NCBI GenBank assembly: GCA_964636325.1
Contig: CAZWRV010000004.1
Span: 61,821 to 125,820 of the forward strand
DNA: 64,000 bases
Reading direction: 5' to 3'
Origin: CAZWRV01 sp964636325
Lineage (GTDB): Bacteria > Verrucomicrobiota > Lentisphaeria > Victivallales > GWF2-50-93
This document shows, one piece after another, positions 49,281 to 59,098 of the stretch (position 1 is the stretch's first letter; each line of letters starts with the position of its first letter). Position numbers and translations under genes: made by a program. The notes under the pieces were generated by a model. It saw only the letters and a program-made list of their open reading frames with translations. It made no database searches and had not been told where the DNA came from.

Positions 49281-51788
49281 TTGACACGGATTGACACGGA
49301 AAAACTTCCGATCTTCGACGTTCTTCCGCGGCTGAAGGCGTCGCTGGCCGCACACAGTTCGCTGGTCATCAGTGCACCGCCGGGGGCGGGCAAGACGACC
49401 GCCGTTCCGCCGGCTCTGCTCGGCGAGCCATGGCTGGAGGGCAGGAGAATTGTGATGCTCGAGCCTCGCCGCCTCGCCGCGCGGTCCGCCGCCAACAGAA
49501 TCTCCGACATCCTTGGCGAGCCAGTAGGCCGGACAGTCGGCTACCGGACCCGCACGGACAGCAGGATTTCGAAGGACAGCAGGATCGAAATCGTAACCGA
49601 AGGGATTTTCACCCGGCAGATCCTGCGGGATCCCGAGCTGGCCGGAGTAGGTGCCGTCATATTCGACGAATTCCATGAGCGGAGCATTCATGCCGACCTC
49701 GGACTCGCGCTCGCCCTCGACGCCCAGTCCGCCTTCCGCAGGGATCTCAGGCTGATTGTAATGTCGGCAACACTCGATCCGGAAAAAGTCCGCTGCCTCT
49801 TCTGCGATCCTGCGAGCGTCTCATGCGAAGGCCGGACGCATGATGTCAGGATCGAACATTTTTGCAGAAATCCCAGGGGGCGCTTGGAGGATGCCGCAGC
49901 GGCCGCAGTCCTTGCGGCGCTGAGCTGTGAAACCGGCGGAATTCTCTGCTTCCTTCCTGGTTCCGGCGAGATCCGCCGGACCGAGGAGCGCCTCAGGGCG
50001 AATCCGAACCTGCCTCAAAATACGCTCGTATGCCCGCTCTACGGCGACCTCGGCAAGGAGAAGCAGGATGCCGCGATCAGGCCCGCTCCGGACGGATTCC
50101 GCAAGATTGTCCTGGCCACCTCCATCGCCGAAAGCAGCATCACCATCGAGGGCGTCGGTACCGTCATTGATTCCGGGCTTTCCAGAAAGTCGGTCTTCGA
50201 TCCGGGCACCGGGATGTCGCATCTGGAGACGGTCAGGGAGAGCAAGGCGTCGGCGGAGCAGAGGCGCGGCCGCGCCGGCCGCACCCGTCCCGGCGTCTGC
50301 TACAGGCTTTGGCATGAGTCCGAAAGCAGCCTGATGCCGGACTACGACACCCCTGAAATTTACGAGTCCGACCTTGCGGATCTCGCCCTTTCGCTGGCCG
50401 AATGGGGCGTGTCCGATCCGGAGCGCCTCAGATGGCTCGACATCCCGCCTCCTGCGAAATTCGCGCAGTCCGTTGAGCTTCTCAGAGAGCTTGGTGCGAT
50501 CGATCCCAGGGGACGGATCACCGGCCACGGCAGGAAGATGCTGTTGATGGGTACGCATCCGCGCCTTGCAAGCATGATCCTGCGAAGTTCGCAGATCGGC
50601 GCGTCCAGCCTCGCCTGCGACATTGCCGCACTTCTCGAGGAAAGGGACATCTTCAGGCAGGGCCCTGGCTTCCGCGAATCCGACGTCCGCCTCCGGCTGG
50701 ACGTGCTGCGAAGGGATGCCCCGTCCCAGGATGTCGACCGCTCCGCCATGAAAAGGGTGAGGCAGTTCGCCGACGATTTCAGGAGGCGGGCCGGCGCAAG
50801 GCAGGAACCGTGCGATCCCGGAATGGCGGGCGTGGTGCTCGGCTTCGCCTACCCCGACAGGATCGCGAAGCGCCGCGACGCGCGGTCGTCCACTTACCTC
50901 CTCGCATGCGGTAGATCCGCGAAGTTCGCAGGCGTCGATCCGCTTTCAAGGGAGGAATTTTTGACGGTCGCCGAACTCGACGACAAGGACAGGGACGCTC
51001 GGATTTTCCTGGCCGCTCCGCTCAAACGCGGCGATCTCGACGAGCATTTCTCCTCCGGAATCAGCGTCGCCGAATCCGTGGAATGGGACGATCGCGAAGG
51101 GGCCGTGTCGGCTTCCGGACGCCGAATGTTCGGCCAGATAACTCTTGAAGAATATCCCCTTAGGAACCCAGGCAAGGAGAAGATCGTTTCAGCAGTCTTG
51201 GACGGGATCAGAAGGCGCGGGCTTTCAGCTCTTCCCTGGGACGGCGAACCCGGAAATTTGAAAGGCAGGATCCAGTTCGCCGCGAGGATCGACGGCGGAA
51301 CCGCGTGGCCGGATTTGTCGGACAAGGCCCTCTTGGAAAATCTTGAGGAATGGATCGCGCCTTTCCTCGGGGGAGTTCGCAAGGCCTCCGACTTCGATAA
51401 AATCAACCTTTCGGCGGCTCTCCTCGCCCTGCTTGATTGGAAGAGGAAAGATGTTCTCGACACGCTTGCGCCCAGCCATTTCAAAGTCGCGAGCGGTTCA
51501 TCGATCCGGCTGGATTATACCCAGGGCGATGCCCCCGCGCTGGCGGTCAAGGTGCAGGAGCTTTTCGGAACCAAGACGCATCCATGCGTCGGCGGCGGGA
51601 AAGTGCCGGTGCTCGTGAAAATACTCTCGCCTTCGATGCGGCCCGTGCAGAACACGTCGGACCTGCCCGGCTTCTGGAACGGCTCATACCAGTTCGTCAA
51701 GAAGGATCTCAAGGGCCGCTACCCCAAGCACTACTGGCCCGACAACCCGATGGAAGCCCAGCCCACTCGCGGCCTGAAGCCGAGATAG
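49281..51788 (+). CDS. hrpB: ATP-dependent RNA helicase HrpB
   Basis: The start is TTG 49281; no ATG is available in frame before the P loop. The 835-residue DEAH helicase has SAPPGAGKTTAVPPAL (motif I), MLEPRRLAARSAANR (Ia), VTEGIFTRQI, VIFDEFHER (DEFH form of motif II), MSATLDPEKV (III), LATSIAESSITIEGV (V) and QRRGRAGRTRPG (VI). The C-terminal part contains the HrpB-specific end KVPVLVKILSPSMRPVQNTS, DLPGFWNGSYQFVKKDLKG and YPKHYWPDNP. Its cellular role is poorly defined even in E. coli. Confidence 0.94.
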   Translation: MTRIDTEKLPIFDVLPRLKASLAAHSSLVISAPPGAGKTTAVPPALLGEPWLEGRRIVMLEPRRLAARSAANRISDILGEPVGRTVGYRTRTDSRISKDSRIEIVTEGIFTRQILRDPELAGVGAVIFDEFHERSIHADLGLALALDAQSAFRRDLRLIVMSATLDPEKVRCLFCDPASVSCEGRTHDVRIEHFCRNPRGRLEDAAAAAVLAALSCETGGILCFLPGSGEIRRTEERLRANPNLPQNTLVCPLYGDLGKEKQDAAIRPAPDGFRKIVLATSIAESSITIEGVGTVIDSGLSRKSVFDPGTGMSHLETVRESKASAEQRRGRAGRTRPGVCYRLWHESESSLMPDYDTPEIYESDLADLALSLAEWGVSDPERLRWLDIPPPAKFAQSVELLRELGAIDPRGRITGHGRKMLLMGTHPRLASMILRSSQIGASSLACDIAALLEERDIFRQGPGFRESDVRLRLDVLRRDAPSQDVDRSAMKRVRQFADDFRRRAGARQEPCDPGMAGVVLGFAYPDRIAKRRDARSSTYLLACGRSAKFAGVDPLSREEFLTVAELDDKDRDARIFLAAPLKRGDLDEHFSSGISVAESVEWDDREGAVSASGRRMFGQITLEEYPLRNPGKEKIVSAVLDGIRRRGLSALPWDGEPGNLKGRIQFAARIDGGTAWPDLSDKALLENLEEWIAPFLGGVRKASDFDKINLSAALLALLDWKRKDVLDTLAPSHFKVASGSSIRLDYTQGDAPALAVKVQELFGTKTHPCVGGGKVPVLVKILSPSMRPVQNTSDLPGFWNGSYQFVKKDLKGRYPKHYWPDNPMEAQPTRGLKPR

Positions 51789-51911
51789 TTGTCAATTACC
51801 AATGAACAATCATCAATTCTCAACGTTGTTTCTATTTCTTTCAAACGCTACCATCCAAACATCTATGGGATAAGTTCAGACATCCTGATCCGTGGAAAAT
51901 GAAAATGTGGT

Positions 51912-51938
51912 GAAATACCGCTCCCCGGAAGGTATTTC
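51912..51938. terminator. Hairpin in the convergent gap after hrpB
   Basis: GAAATACC and GGTATTTC form a perfect 8-bp stem with an 11-base loop. It lies between the converging hrpB and SGNH genes and could act for both. The remaining gap (51789-52035) has no gene. Confidence 0.4.
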
Positions 51939-52035
51939 AGTTCGGATTTCCGGCGCCCCTCGCTGAAAAGCCACATGAGCGTTTCCCATCCATTTTTAAG
52001 CTCTTCACAGTGGGCGGGTCAGGAAATCTGAAATC

Positions 52036-54336
52036 TCATTTCTTCTGCGGGCCGAGGACGATTGTCGCGAAGTCGGCAACACTCTTTCCATATGACAAAC
52101 CGTTGGTCCAGCCGATGTAGTTGTAGCCTTTTCCGGGAGTGGGATCGGCCTCGCCGGCCAGTGCGGTGAACTTGAACGACTTTTCCTGCGCAGGCTGGAA
52201 CGGAGCCAGGCGCTCCCAGGGAATCGCGATCTCGTAGATGCATTCGTGCGCGGCCTGGTCCTGGCCGCTTTTGAACTGGATTTTCGGAACGGGGGCGTCC
52301 TCCTTCACCGGGCTCATGAACGGCACTATGGCGTCCTTGTCGGGATAAACGCCGAAGCCGTATTCGTAGCGGCCGTCGGGCTTTCCCTTTTCCGACATGA
52401 ACGCCCCGACGTGGATCATGTCCTGGAACCACATCATGCCGGGGCTGGCCATTTCCTGTATGTGGACATCGTCTTTTACAATGGCCGCAAGATAAAGTGC
52501 CTTCTCGTCCCACTTGAAGAGCAGGCGCATGCTCAGATCTTCCGGGCCGTTCCAAAGGAGGCGTTTTCCAGGAACGCCGGGGTCGACGTAGTAGAGGTCG
52601 TCAAGGCGGACTTCCGCGGCGTCGTCCCAGTCGTCGAGCTTGCCGTCGAGCGTGACGGGCTTTTTCGCCATGGGGATCGTCAGCCTGGGGAGCAGCTCCA
52701 TTTCAATGGCGCGCGTCCTGGGATACGGCCATTTCGAAGTCCAGTTCCATCTGGCAAGCGCGGTCGGGACAGGCGTCGGCGACTTTCCGTCGAAGCTGAT
52801 CTCGAACGGGATGTTCTTCGTCTGAGCGGGGTCAACCGTGAACACGGCTTCTGGCGGGGTGATCTTCCATCCCGATGGGCAGGTCCAGGAGACTGCGCCG
52901 GTCTGCGCGGAGGAGCCGGAATTCTTCACAATAACATCGAACTTGTTGTCGATCAGCTTCATTGCGTTCCAATCGAAGGAGGGGCCCTTCAATGTGAAGA
53001 CCAGGAAGCTCCGGTTCCATTCATTTTCCGTCTCCTGGCTGAAGAAGCTCATTTTGCTTTCCAGCGGTTCGAGCGCGATCAGATGCTTCTGCGGCCTGCA
53101 TGCCTCGTAGCATTTTTCGCGCGCCTCCTTGATTTCAGCCCTGTCGGCTTCGAGCTTTGCGAGGGATTCCTTGTCGAGGTCTTCGGCGGGCTTGCCGTTG
53201 CCGTCCGCCTTCTTGGTGACGATCCATGTCCACCAGAAGTCGCACTCCATGATATCCTTCTTGCGCACCAGCTCGAGCACCTTTGCCGCCTGCTGATACA
53301 TCGGCGTGCTGGAATATTCCGAGAGGTTGACTCCGTCCTCCAGCCTGGAGGCGGCGACTTCCGCGATCTTCGCGCCGTCGATCTTGATTGAATAGGCCGG
53401 AGCTGCAAGGCCTTTGACGCAAAGGATATCGGAATTTATGGCTCCGTCGATGTCCACGATGAAACTGAAGGGCCTTGCGACTTCCGGCGTGGGGTAGGGC
53501 AGGGATTCGCAGGTGCGGCTGAAGCTTATAATGCCGCCCTCGGCCTTTAGGTCTTCCACGGAGCATGACGCCGATTTCTCGGCCTTGGCCTTCGCCGCGT
53601 CGATGACGGTCTCGGCGAGGATGCTGGACGCACCCATTGACTTGAGGAGGTTGAACGCGATGAATGTCTGCCCTTCCTGCTGGGGGTGGACCCCGTCGCG
53701 GCTCAGCGAGAAGGTTTTGCCAGCCATTACCTGTCCCAGCCCCATCGTCTGCCCGTAGAGCGTGGTCATGTCGGCGAAGTCGGCGCCGAGGCGCCTTGCG
53801 ATGCGCTGCTCCTCGCGCCCGAGCATCAGCAGGGTATATGGATACGCGTCGCTTGTCACCCAGCGGGGATAGGAGGACGACACCTGGGTTTCGTTCGCGG
53901 TCGGCGAGACCAGCATGATGCGCATGCCGGGACGGGCGGTCCGGGCCATCTTCACGGACTCAGTGACGTTTGCGGAGAACTTCTCTATCGCCGCGGCCGT
54001 CAGGTCGGCGCTTCCGCCGTCGTTGTAGCCCATCATGTAGAAGAGCACGTCCGGCTTGGTGGTGACCACATCCCTCTCGAAGCGCTTGAGGTTGCCGGAG
54101 TTGTCGCCGCTGACGCCCCGGTTGAAGAATTCGTTGCGCCACTTCGGGAAGCGCGTCAGGACGAAGGTCTCGACAAGAGTCGGATACCATTCGCCGCAGG
54201 TGATGCTGTCCCCGTAGAAGACCACGCGGTCGCCGTCATGGATGTAGAATGTCTTCGCCTGTTCGGCCGCGCCGGCTGCAAGAGCGCATCCGCATGACAG
54301 CAGCGCCATGCAGGCGGCAAGAACTCTCTTTTTCAT
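52036..54336 (-). CDS. Secreted SGNH/GDSL hydrolase with C-terminal CBM9-like domain
   Basis: The 766-residue protein has a signal peptide (MKKRVLAACMALLSCGCALA), possibly lipoprotein-like given the Cys. The SGNH domain covers about residues 30-230: block I FYGDSITCGEWY, block II FNRGVSGDNSG, block III MMGYNDGGSA and block V SRDGVHPQQEGQ, supplying catalytic Ser, Gly, Asn and Asp/His. A mixed linker region follows. From about residue 590 (KPVTLDGKLDDWDDAAEVRL, KWDEKALYLAAIVKDDVH) there is a CBM9-like domain as in the 1294-residue neighbour. Such enzymes usually deacetylate polysaccharides. It follows a pseudopilin by 11 bases. Confidence 0.82.
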   Translation of the reverse strand: MKKRVLAACMALLSCGCALAAGAAEQAKTFYIHDGDRVVFYGDSITCGEWYPTLVETFVLTRFPKWRNEFFNRGVSGDNSGNLKRFERDVVTTKPDVLFYMMGYNDGGSADLTAAAIEKFSANVTESVKMARTARPGMRIMLVSPTANETQVSSSYPRWVTSDAYPYTLLMLGREEQRIARRLGADFADMTTLYGQTMGLGQVMAGKTFSLSRDGVHPQQEGQTFIAFNLLKSMGASSILAETVIDAAKAKAEKSASCSVEDLKAEGGIISFSRTCESLPYPTPEVARPFSFIVDIDGAINSDILCVKGLAAPAYSIKIDGAKIAEVAASRLEDGVNLSEYSSTPMYQQAAKVLELVRKKDIMECDFWWTWIVTKKADGNGKPAEDLDKESLAKLEADRAEIKEAREKCYEACRPQKHLIALEPLESKMSFFSQETENEWNRSFLVFTLKGPSFDWNAMKLIDNKFDVIVKNSGSSAQTGAVSWTCPSGWKITPPEAVFTVDPAQTKNIPFEISFDGKSPTPVPTALARWNWTSKWPYPRTRAIEMELLPRLTIPMAKKPVTLDGKLDDWDDAAEVRLDDLYYVDPGVPGKRLLWNGPEDLSMRLLFKWDEKALYLAAIVKDDVHIQEMASPGMMWFQDMIHVGAFMSEKGKPDGRYEYGFGVYPDKDAIVPFMSPVKEDAPVPKIQFKSGQDQAAHECIYEIAIPWERLAPFQPAQEKSFKFTALAGEADPTPGKGYNYIGWTNGLSYGKSVADFATIVLGPQKK

Positions 54337-54347
54337 AAACCCCTTTC

Positions 54348-55130
54348 TTATTGGTTTTTATTTGCATAATCCCACCAGCTTTGCGGGTTGTGGCCGCTGT
54401 AGTCGTTACCCTGACCCATCCCGGAAGCCATGCAGTTTGGCCAGGCGGTCTTGGGGAACGATCTGACGTGCCCGTCGATGTAGCCGACATTGAAGCCGGT
54501 GCGGAAGTGCATGCTTTCCCCGTCCGCTATATGAATACTGTCGGTCCAGTCTGCCATCAAGGAGACGAACCCGCGCTCCAATGTCGTGCCAAGCTTTATG
54601 GTGTCCCAATACGAGACTGCGGTGCCCGGATAGTTGTTGTTGGTTTCATGGTAGGAATAGGCGTACGAGGAATACATGAAACCCGGAGCGCTGCCAATAT
54701 ACCAGTCCTTGCATGTGGAGTACGGCCCGTTCATGAATTGAAGATAGTGCTCGCACATCTTTTTCCTGATAGGGCAGTAGAGCAGATCCCCTTTCGCGAT
54801 GTAGTCGCCCTGCACGAAGAGGATGCCCAGCCCTGCGGGCTTGGTCCCCACCGTGAGGGTATATGATGCCGGGTTGACGCCTATCACATCCCTGCTGGTA
54901 GGGCGCGGGAAATATTCGTCGCAGTCGTTGAGGTAGTTAGTCAGGGAGATGTGCACCTGCTTCATGTTGTTGGCGCACAAGGTGCTGCGCGTCTGCATCC
55001 TCGCCCTGGACAGCGCGGGCAGGAGTATCGCCATGAGTATCGCTATGATCGCGATGACCACGAGCAGTTCGATCAAGGTGAAACTTTCGGATCCGGATTG
55101 CCTGCGAAGGCCGGATTTGCGCTTTTTCAT
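54348..55130 (-). CDS. Pseudopilin with H-X10-DG-like end
   Basis: ATG 55130 is used because AGGGGG lies just upstream; the longer frame overlaps the previous gene. The 260-residue protein has the leader MKKRKSGLRRQSGSES, with Ser at -1, then FTLIELLVVIAIIAIL and MAILLPALSRARMQTRSTLC. The head ends MHFRTGFNVGYIDGHVRSFP, giving His, ten residues, then DG, one residue longer than the usual spacing. It lies between the propeller gene (38-base gap) and the SGNH hydrolase (11-base gap), so it belongs to their operon. Confidence 0.85.
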   Translation of the reverse strand: MKKRKSGLRRQSGSESFTLIELLVVIAIIAILMAILLPALSRARMQTRSTLCANNMKQVHISLTNYLNDCDEYFPRPTSRDVIGVNPASYTLTVGTKPAGLGILFVQGDYIAKGDLLYCPIRKKMCEHYLQFMNGPYSTCKDWYIGSAPGFMYSSYAYSYHETNNNYPGTAVSYWDTIKLGTTLERGFVSLMADWTDSIHIADGESMHFRTGFNVGYIDGHVRSFPKTAWPNCMASGMGQGNDYSGHNPQSWWDYANKNQ

Positions 55131-55168
55131 TTTGCCCCCTGTGTTCTGCAGTTGGAATGCCGATATTC

Positions 55169-58100
55169 TCATTCGACCAAGGCCGAGCCCCATTTGTCGG
55201 GCTCGAGGCGGCTTTCGTGAGGAACGTCGTTCAGGATGTTGGCCGTGAAGCTGTTGTTTGTCCAGTAGCTGCGCGCGACCGCCTTTGTTCCGGTCGGATT
55301 CCCGAAGATGTAGCCCACATCCATCCGCAGCGGAGTTCCGCTCTTCAGTTCAAGTCCGAGCAGGGAAAGCGGGACGGCCGCGACCGCCTTGAAGCTGCCG
55401 CCGCCCTTTTCGTATTCCAGCCCGATCTTCTCCGAGACCTCGATGGAGTCGAATGTTTCCTGCTGTCCCGGCGAGCGCAGAAGGATTTGGGCCCCTTTGA
55501 AGTCCTTGAGCTTCGGACGGTATATCACTGCAATCGGCCTTGGCCGCCCGCCCGGATCCTTCTGGCGAGTGATGAGTATGCGCATGTCTCCAGGGGCCGG
55601 CCTGGTCCGCTTCGGATCGGCGGACGGATCGGCGGCGATCTGCAGGTCAATCAGGTTGCCGCCCTTGAAGATGAGCTGCGGATCCGTCTCGCTGTTAATG
55701 AGTTCGGACGGGCTTGTCACCTCGTATTGGACATAGAGGTTTTCACTGTCGTATGCGAGGCGCGCCTGGAAGGCCTTGTCCTCCGCGACGGTCTTGCCGA
55801 CGGAAGCGGCGCTCTCCAGCGTCTTGCGGCCGTGCGTGATTTCGAGCTTTTGCGCCTTGGCGAGCAGGGCCTGGTAGGCCGAGAACGCCTCGGCCGCCAT
55901 CTGCGCGTCGGCGTCGGTGACGGTGTAAGTCCCGCCCTCGAGGTGCTTGACGCTGTCGAGTCCGAGGACTTCCGTGACGCGACCGTCCACGTCGCCGCCC
56001 AGGAAGAAGTAGCGTTCCATGCCTTTCGGCTTGACAAGCTGGCCGTTCATGTTCTCGCAGGCGATCACTTCCGGGCCTGTCTTGCCGCCCAGCTTAACGT
56101 CGGTGAAGAGTCTGGCCACGTAGAGCCCGTCCCTGGTGTAGACATGGGCGATCCCGTAGTATGTGTTCCAGCCGGTGAACTCGCCTGCGGTGCCTAGCGG
56201 GGATGTCGGCGCGAAGAGCTGGCCAGGCTTCATGGGCGGAAGCGTGAGCGAGCTTATCCAGTCGACGACGCCTCGGTAGCTCCACTGGAGCTTGCCGTCG
56301 GCGGAATACCGGCAGTAGCGCCCTTCCACTCCTGGGGACTTGTCGCCGCGGCACGTGTACCGCGCATCGTCCTGGTCGTCTATATAGCTTGCCCTTATCG
56401 GGATGTCCTCCGCCTTGCCGAAGTCATAGACGGGCCTTCCGTCAGCTTCAATCCTGACGGGCCTGCAGACGCTGCTGCCCTTGCCGGCGGGACGGGCGAT
56501 GGTGTATCCTTTCCCGTCGGAAGTCTTGGCGACCTTGCAAAGCCCGTATGCAAACCATAGGTTCAGGTCGCGGTCAACCCAGTTGAACCCCTCTTCGTAA
56601 GCCGTCCCTATCGGGGGCGACAGCTCGTTCTCCTGTATGATCATGTCGCCGTTGGAGTCGGCCCAGGCATAGCTGGCCCCTTGGCCGCCGACAGAAAGCC
56701 CTCCGAAGGACTTCTGGAGCTTGCCTATGACGGGTATCTTCGGCGAGCATACGGCGAGCACCGGCCTGAACACGTCCCCGTCCCGCATGAAAAGGACCGT
56801 GGAGTGCTCGGAGCTGCCGTAACGGACATTTTCACTCGTCCGGGCCCAGCCGTACTGCCGGCCGTTCCGCGCGGTGAAGACGCGGAGGCCGTCGCCGTGC
56901 GTGGATATCCCGCCGATGGCGTCCGGCTGGTTTTCATTGCTCCAGCGCGTGCGCCAGCAGGTGCTGTGAGGAGCCCATGTCTTTTTGTCCAAGTCCACTT
57001 TCCAGATCACGCTGTCGCAGAATATCTCGTCGGGATGCCCGGGATCCATCCATATGAACGCTGAATAGTGCGCGCCGCCGAAGAACTCCTTCGCAAGCGC
57101 GCCTGTTTTCGGATCCCAGACGCTGAAACGCTTCGGCGAATCGATGGCTTCGGCCACCCAGAGCCGCCCCTTCGCATCTACCGCAAGTCCCTTGGGATCA
57201 AGCATTCCTGCCGGATCAAACAGTCCAATTTCTGGGCGGCCGCCTTCCTTGCCGATGCTCCGCAGATATTTGCCCTCCGCGGAAAACACGGAGACGTTCT
57301 GGAGCTTCCCCTGGCTGGAGACGAAGATGCTTCCGTCGGGGGCGACTGCGACGCCCGCGGGATGGTCGAGATGTTCCGACGCGATCGGCGAAACCTGGCC
57401 GTCCTTCACCGAGACAAGCCTGCCGGCGCTTATCATCGCCAGCGCGCCGTCCTTCCGCGCGGCCATCGCGCCGGGGGCTGTGATCTCCCATGTTTTCTTC
57501 AGTTCTCCGCCGCGGGAATCGTATAGCGCCACGATGCCGCGTTCCTGGAACGCGACGAAGACAGTGCCGCCGCAGCAGGCCAGGCCGCTGATCCGGTTTG
57601 AGTTTTCGTCGCCTCCAGGGGGTGGGGCCAGCCGTTCCATGCCGTTGCCGAACGCCAGGTTTCTGCAGTCCCGCGCATCGGACGCGTAGACGCCGGGCTC
57701 GGCGCCAGGCACGATGAAGAGGCGTTCGCCGTCGCAGGCGATATGATCTGCGACGCGCGACCGGCCTCCCCATTTCTTCTTCCCCTCCGTGTCGGTCCTG
57801 ATTATTCCGAATCCGGCCTCGGAGGCGTTCCACGCCAGGATGAGGTCGTCGCCAGCGGTGCATACGGCCGACGGCGCGCCGTGGTCGCCGCCCCAGCTTC
57901 CGGCATTGTCGTCCGTCATATAGGGCGGCTGCCCGGAATTGTGCACCGAGAGCACGTGCTTCAGCGCTATCGGCTGGTGGTAGAGCCCCTTCCAGGAATA
58001 CGTCCCCGGAGGAAGCGGGCGTCCCATGTCGTCCATTCCGTCCCATTTCTCCTGCTGATGGCCTGCGAAGCGCGGCGCCTGGGCAGCAAGCAGCCTGACG

Positions 58101-59053
58101 ACTTCGCCCATATCGTTTATCAGGGCGATCGTCGTCTCTCCGTCTTCCGGCAGTTCGTATTCGAATGTGAGAGGCATCGGCTTTTCCGGCGGCGTGCCGT
58201 CTTCGACAAGCTCCCTCGCGACATGTCCTTCTTTCGAAATGATCAGCTTGCCCCAGCACCTGCAGTCCTGATAGGCGAATCCTCCGCCGCTCATCAGGTC
58301 GTAGCCCCATCCGCTGAAGGGGGCGGTCTTGAGTCCGTCGGCCCGGCCCCACAGCAGCTGATAAGTTGCGGCGACGACGTCTCCGCCCTTCAGCGGCTGT
58401 TTTGCCCCGACGGTGCCCCACGGTATCTTGTATTCGAACACATAGCCTTTCCTGTCTTCGGACATTTTGTATGCCGCCTGGAACTTGTCCTTCGGGATGA
58501 CGCCGAATTTCCCGCAGCCCGGCGGATCCTTGTATTTCATGCTCACCTTTATCTGCAGGTTCGGCTCCTGCCGGTCGGTGAAATACCACATGAGCAGGTG
58601 GATCACCTGGTCGCTCGGATCCTTCGACCAGACCGAATCCTTGATCGGGTATCCCAGCGAAGGGTCTACTACCAGTCGGAACTGGAAGGCATCCGCGTCC
58701 CAGGCGACATCGCCTTCGACCTCTGGCGCGTGCCTGTTCATCATCGGGCTTGGGTCGCGGACGTCGCCGCTGACATAAAGGGCCTCGTCGTCGAACATAA
58801 GCGCTATCTTACCGTTCTGAGTGGCCCTTGTGCCGGCAAGCACGTAGCATTCGATCTGCGCCGAAAGATCCCAGTCGTCGAGGTTGCCATCGACTGTCAC
58901 CTTTCCGGGCGCCGGCACGGCGAACATCCGCTTATGACGGCCCTTGCCGGACTCCTGCGGCCAGGCGCTCTGCATGGCAAAGGACATGGCAACCATGAAG
59001 ACCATGCATGAGAAGCCTGCATTTACAATCCTGCGGATTTCGCACATAGACAT
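55169..59053 (-). CDS. Large secreted protein: CBM9-like, Ig-like, beta-propeller, CBM9-like
   Basis: The 1294-residue protein has a signal peptide (VNAGFSCMVFMVAMSFAMQS) after a short basic start. A CBM9-like domain follows (GKVTVDGNLDDWDLSAQIEC, MFDDEALYVSGDVRDPSPMM). A FlgD-type Ig-like region comes next (LPEDGETTIALINDMGEVVR, GRPLPPGTYSWKG), then a propeller of NHL/SMP-30 style to about residue 1000 (HPAGVAVAPDGSIFVSSQGK, DPKGLAVDAKGRLWVAEAID). A second CBM9-like domain ends it (FQARLAYDSENLYVQYEVTS, GTPLRMDVGYIFGNPTG). The protein is probably glycan-binding; no catalytic motif is evident. It is 45 bases downstream of the 1614-residue gene. Confidence 0.75.
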   Translation of the reverse strand: MSMCEIRRIVNAGFSCMVFMVAMSFAMQSAWPQESGKGRHKRMFAVPAPGKVTVDGNLDDWDLSAQIECYVLAGTRATQNGKIALMFDDEALYVSGDVRDPSPMMNRHAPEVEGDVAWDADAFQFRLVVDPSLGYPIKDSVWSKDPSDQVIHLLMWYFTDRQEPNLQIKVSMKYKDPPGCGKFGVIPKDKFQAAYKMSEDRKGYVFEYKIPWGTVGAKQPLKGGDVVAATYQLLWGRADGLKTAPFSGWGYDLMSGGGFAYQDCRCWGKLIISKEGHVARELVEDGTPPEKPMPLTFEYELPEDGETTIALINDMGEVVRLLAAQAPRFAGHQQEKWDGMDDMGRPLPPGTYSWKGLYHQPIALKHVLSVHNSGQPPYMTDDNAGSWGGDHGAPSAVCTAGDDLILAWNASEAGFGIIRTDTEGKKKWGGRSRVADHIACDGERLFIVPGAEPGVYASDARDCRNLAFGNGMERLAPPPGGDENSNRISGLACCGGTVFVAFQERGIVALYDSRGGELKKTWEITAPGAMAARKDGALAMISAGRLVSVKDGQVSPIASEHLDHPAGVAVAPDGSIFVSSQGKLQNVSVFSAEGKYLRSIGKEGGRPEIGLFDPAGMLDPKGLAVDAKGRLWVAEAIDSPKRFSVWDPKTGALAKEFFGGAHYSAFIWMDPGHPDEIFCDSVIWKVDLDKKTWAPHSTCWRTRWSNENQPDAIGGISTHGDGLRVFTARNGRQYGWARTSENVRYGSSEHSTVLFMRDGDVFRPVLAVCSPKIPVIGKLQKSFGGLSVGGQGASYAWADSNGDMIIQENELSPPIGTAYEEGFNWVDRDLNLWFAYGLCKVAKTSDGKGYTIARPAGKGSSVCRPVRIEADGRPVYDFGKAEDIPIRASYIDDQDDARYTCRGDKSPGVEGRYCRYSADGKLQWSYRGVVDWISSLTLPPMKPGQLFAPTSPLGTAGEFTGWNTYYGIAHVYTRDGLYVARLFTDVKLGGKTGPEVIACENMNGQLVKPKGMERYFFLGGDVDGRVTEVLGLDSVKHLEGGTYTVTDADAQMAAEAFSAYQALLAKAQKLEITHGRKTLESAASVGKTVAEDKAFQARLAYDSENLYVQYEVTSPSELINSETDPQLIFKGGNLIDLQIAADPSADPKRTRPAPGDMRILITRQKDPGGRPRPIAVIYRPKLKDFKGAQILLRSPGQQETFDSIEVSEKIGLEYEKGGGSFKAVAAVPLSLLGLELKSGTPLRMDVGYIFGNPTGTKAVARSYWTNNSFTANILNDVPHESRLEPDKWGSALVE

Positions 59054-59098
59054 TGCAACACCCTTTCATTCATACTGACGCCCTGATATTTGCACATT

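Noticed and set aside
49160..49510. Longer DUF883 protein starting at 49510
   Set aside because: It would overlap the hrpB start on the other strand, and the extra residues do not resemble the family; GGAGG fits ATG 49159.
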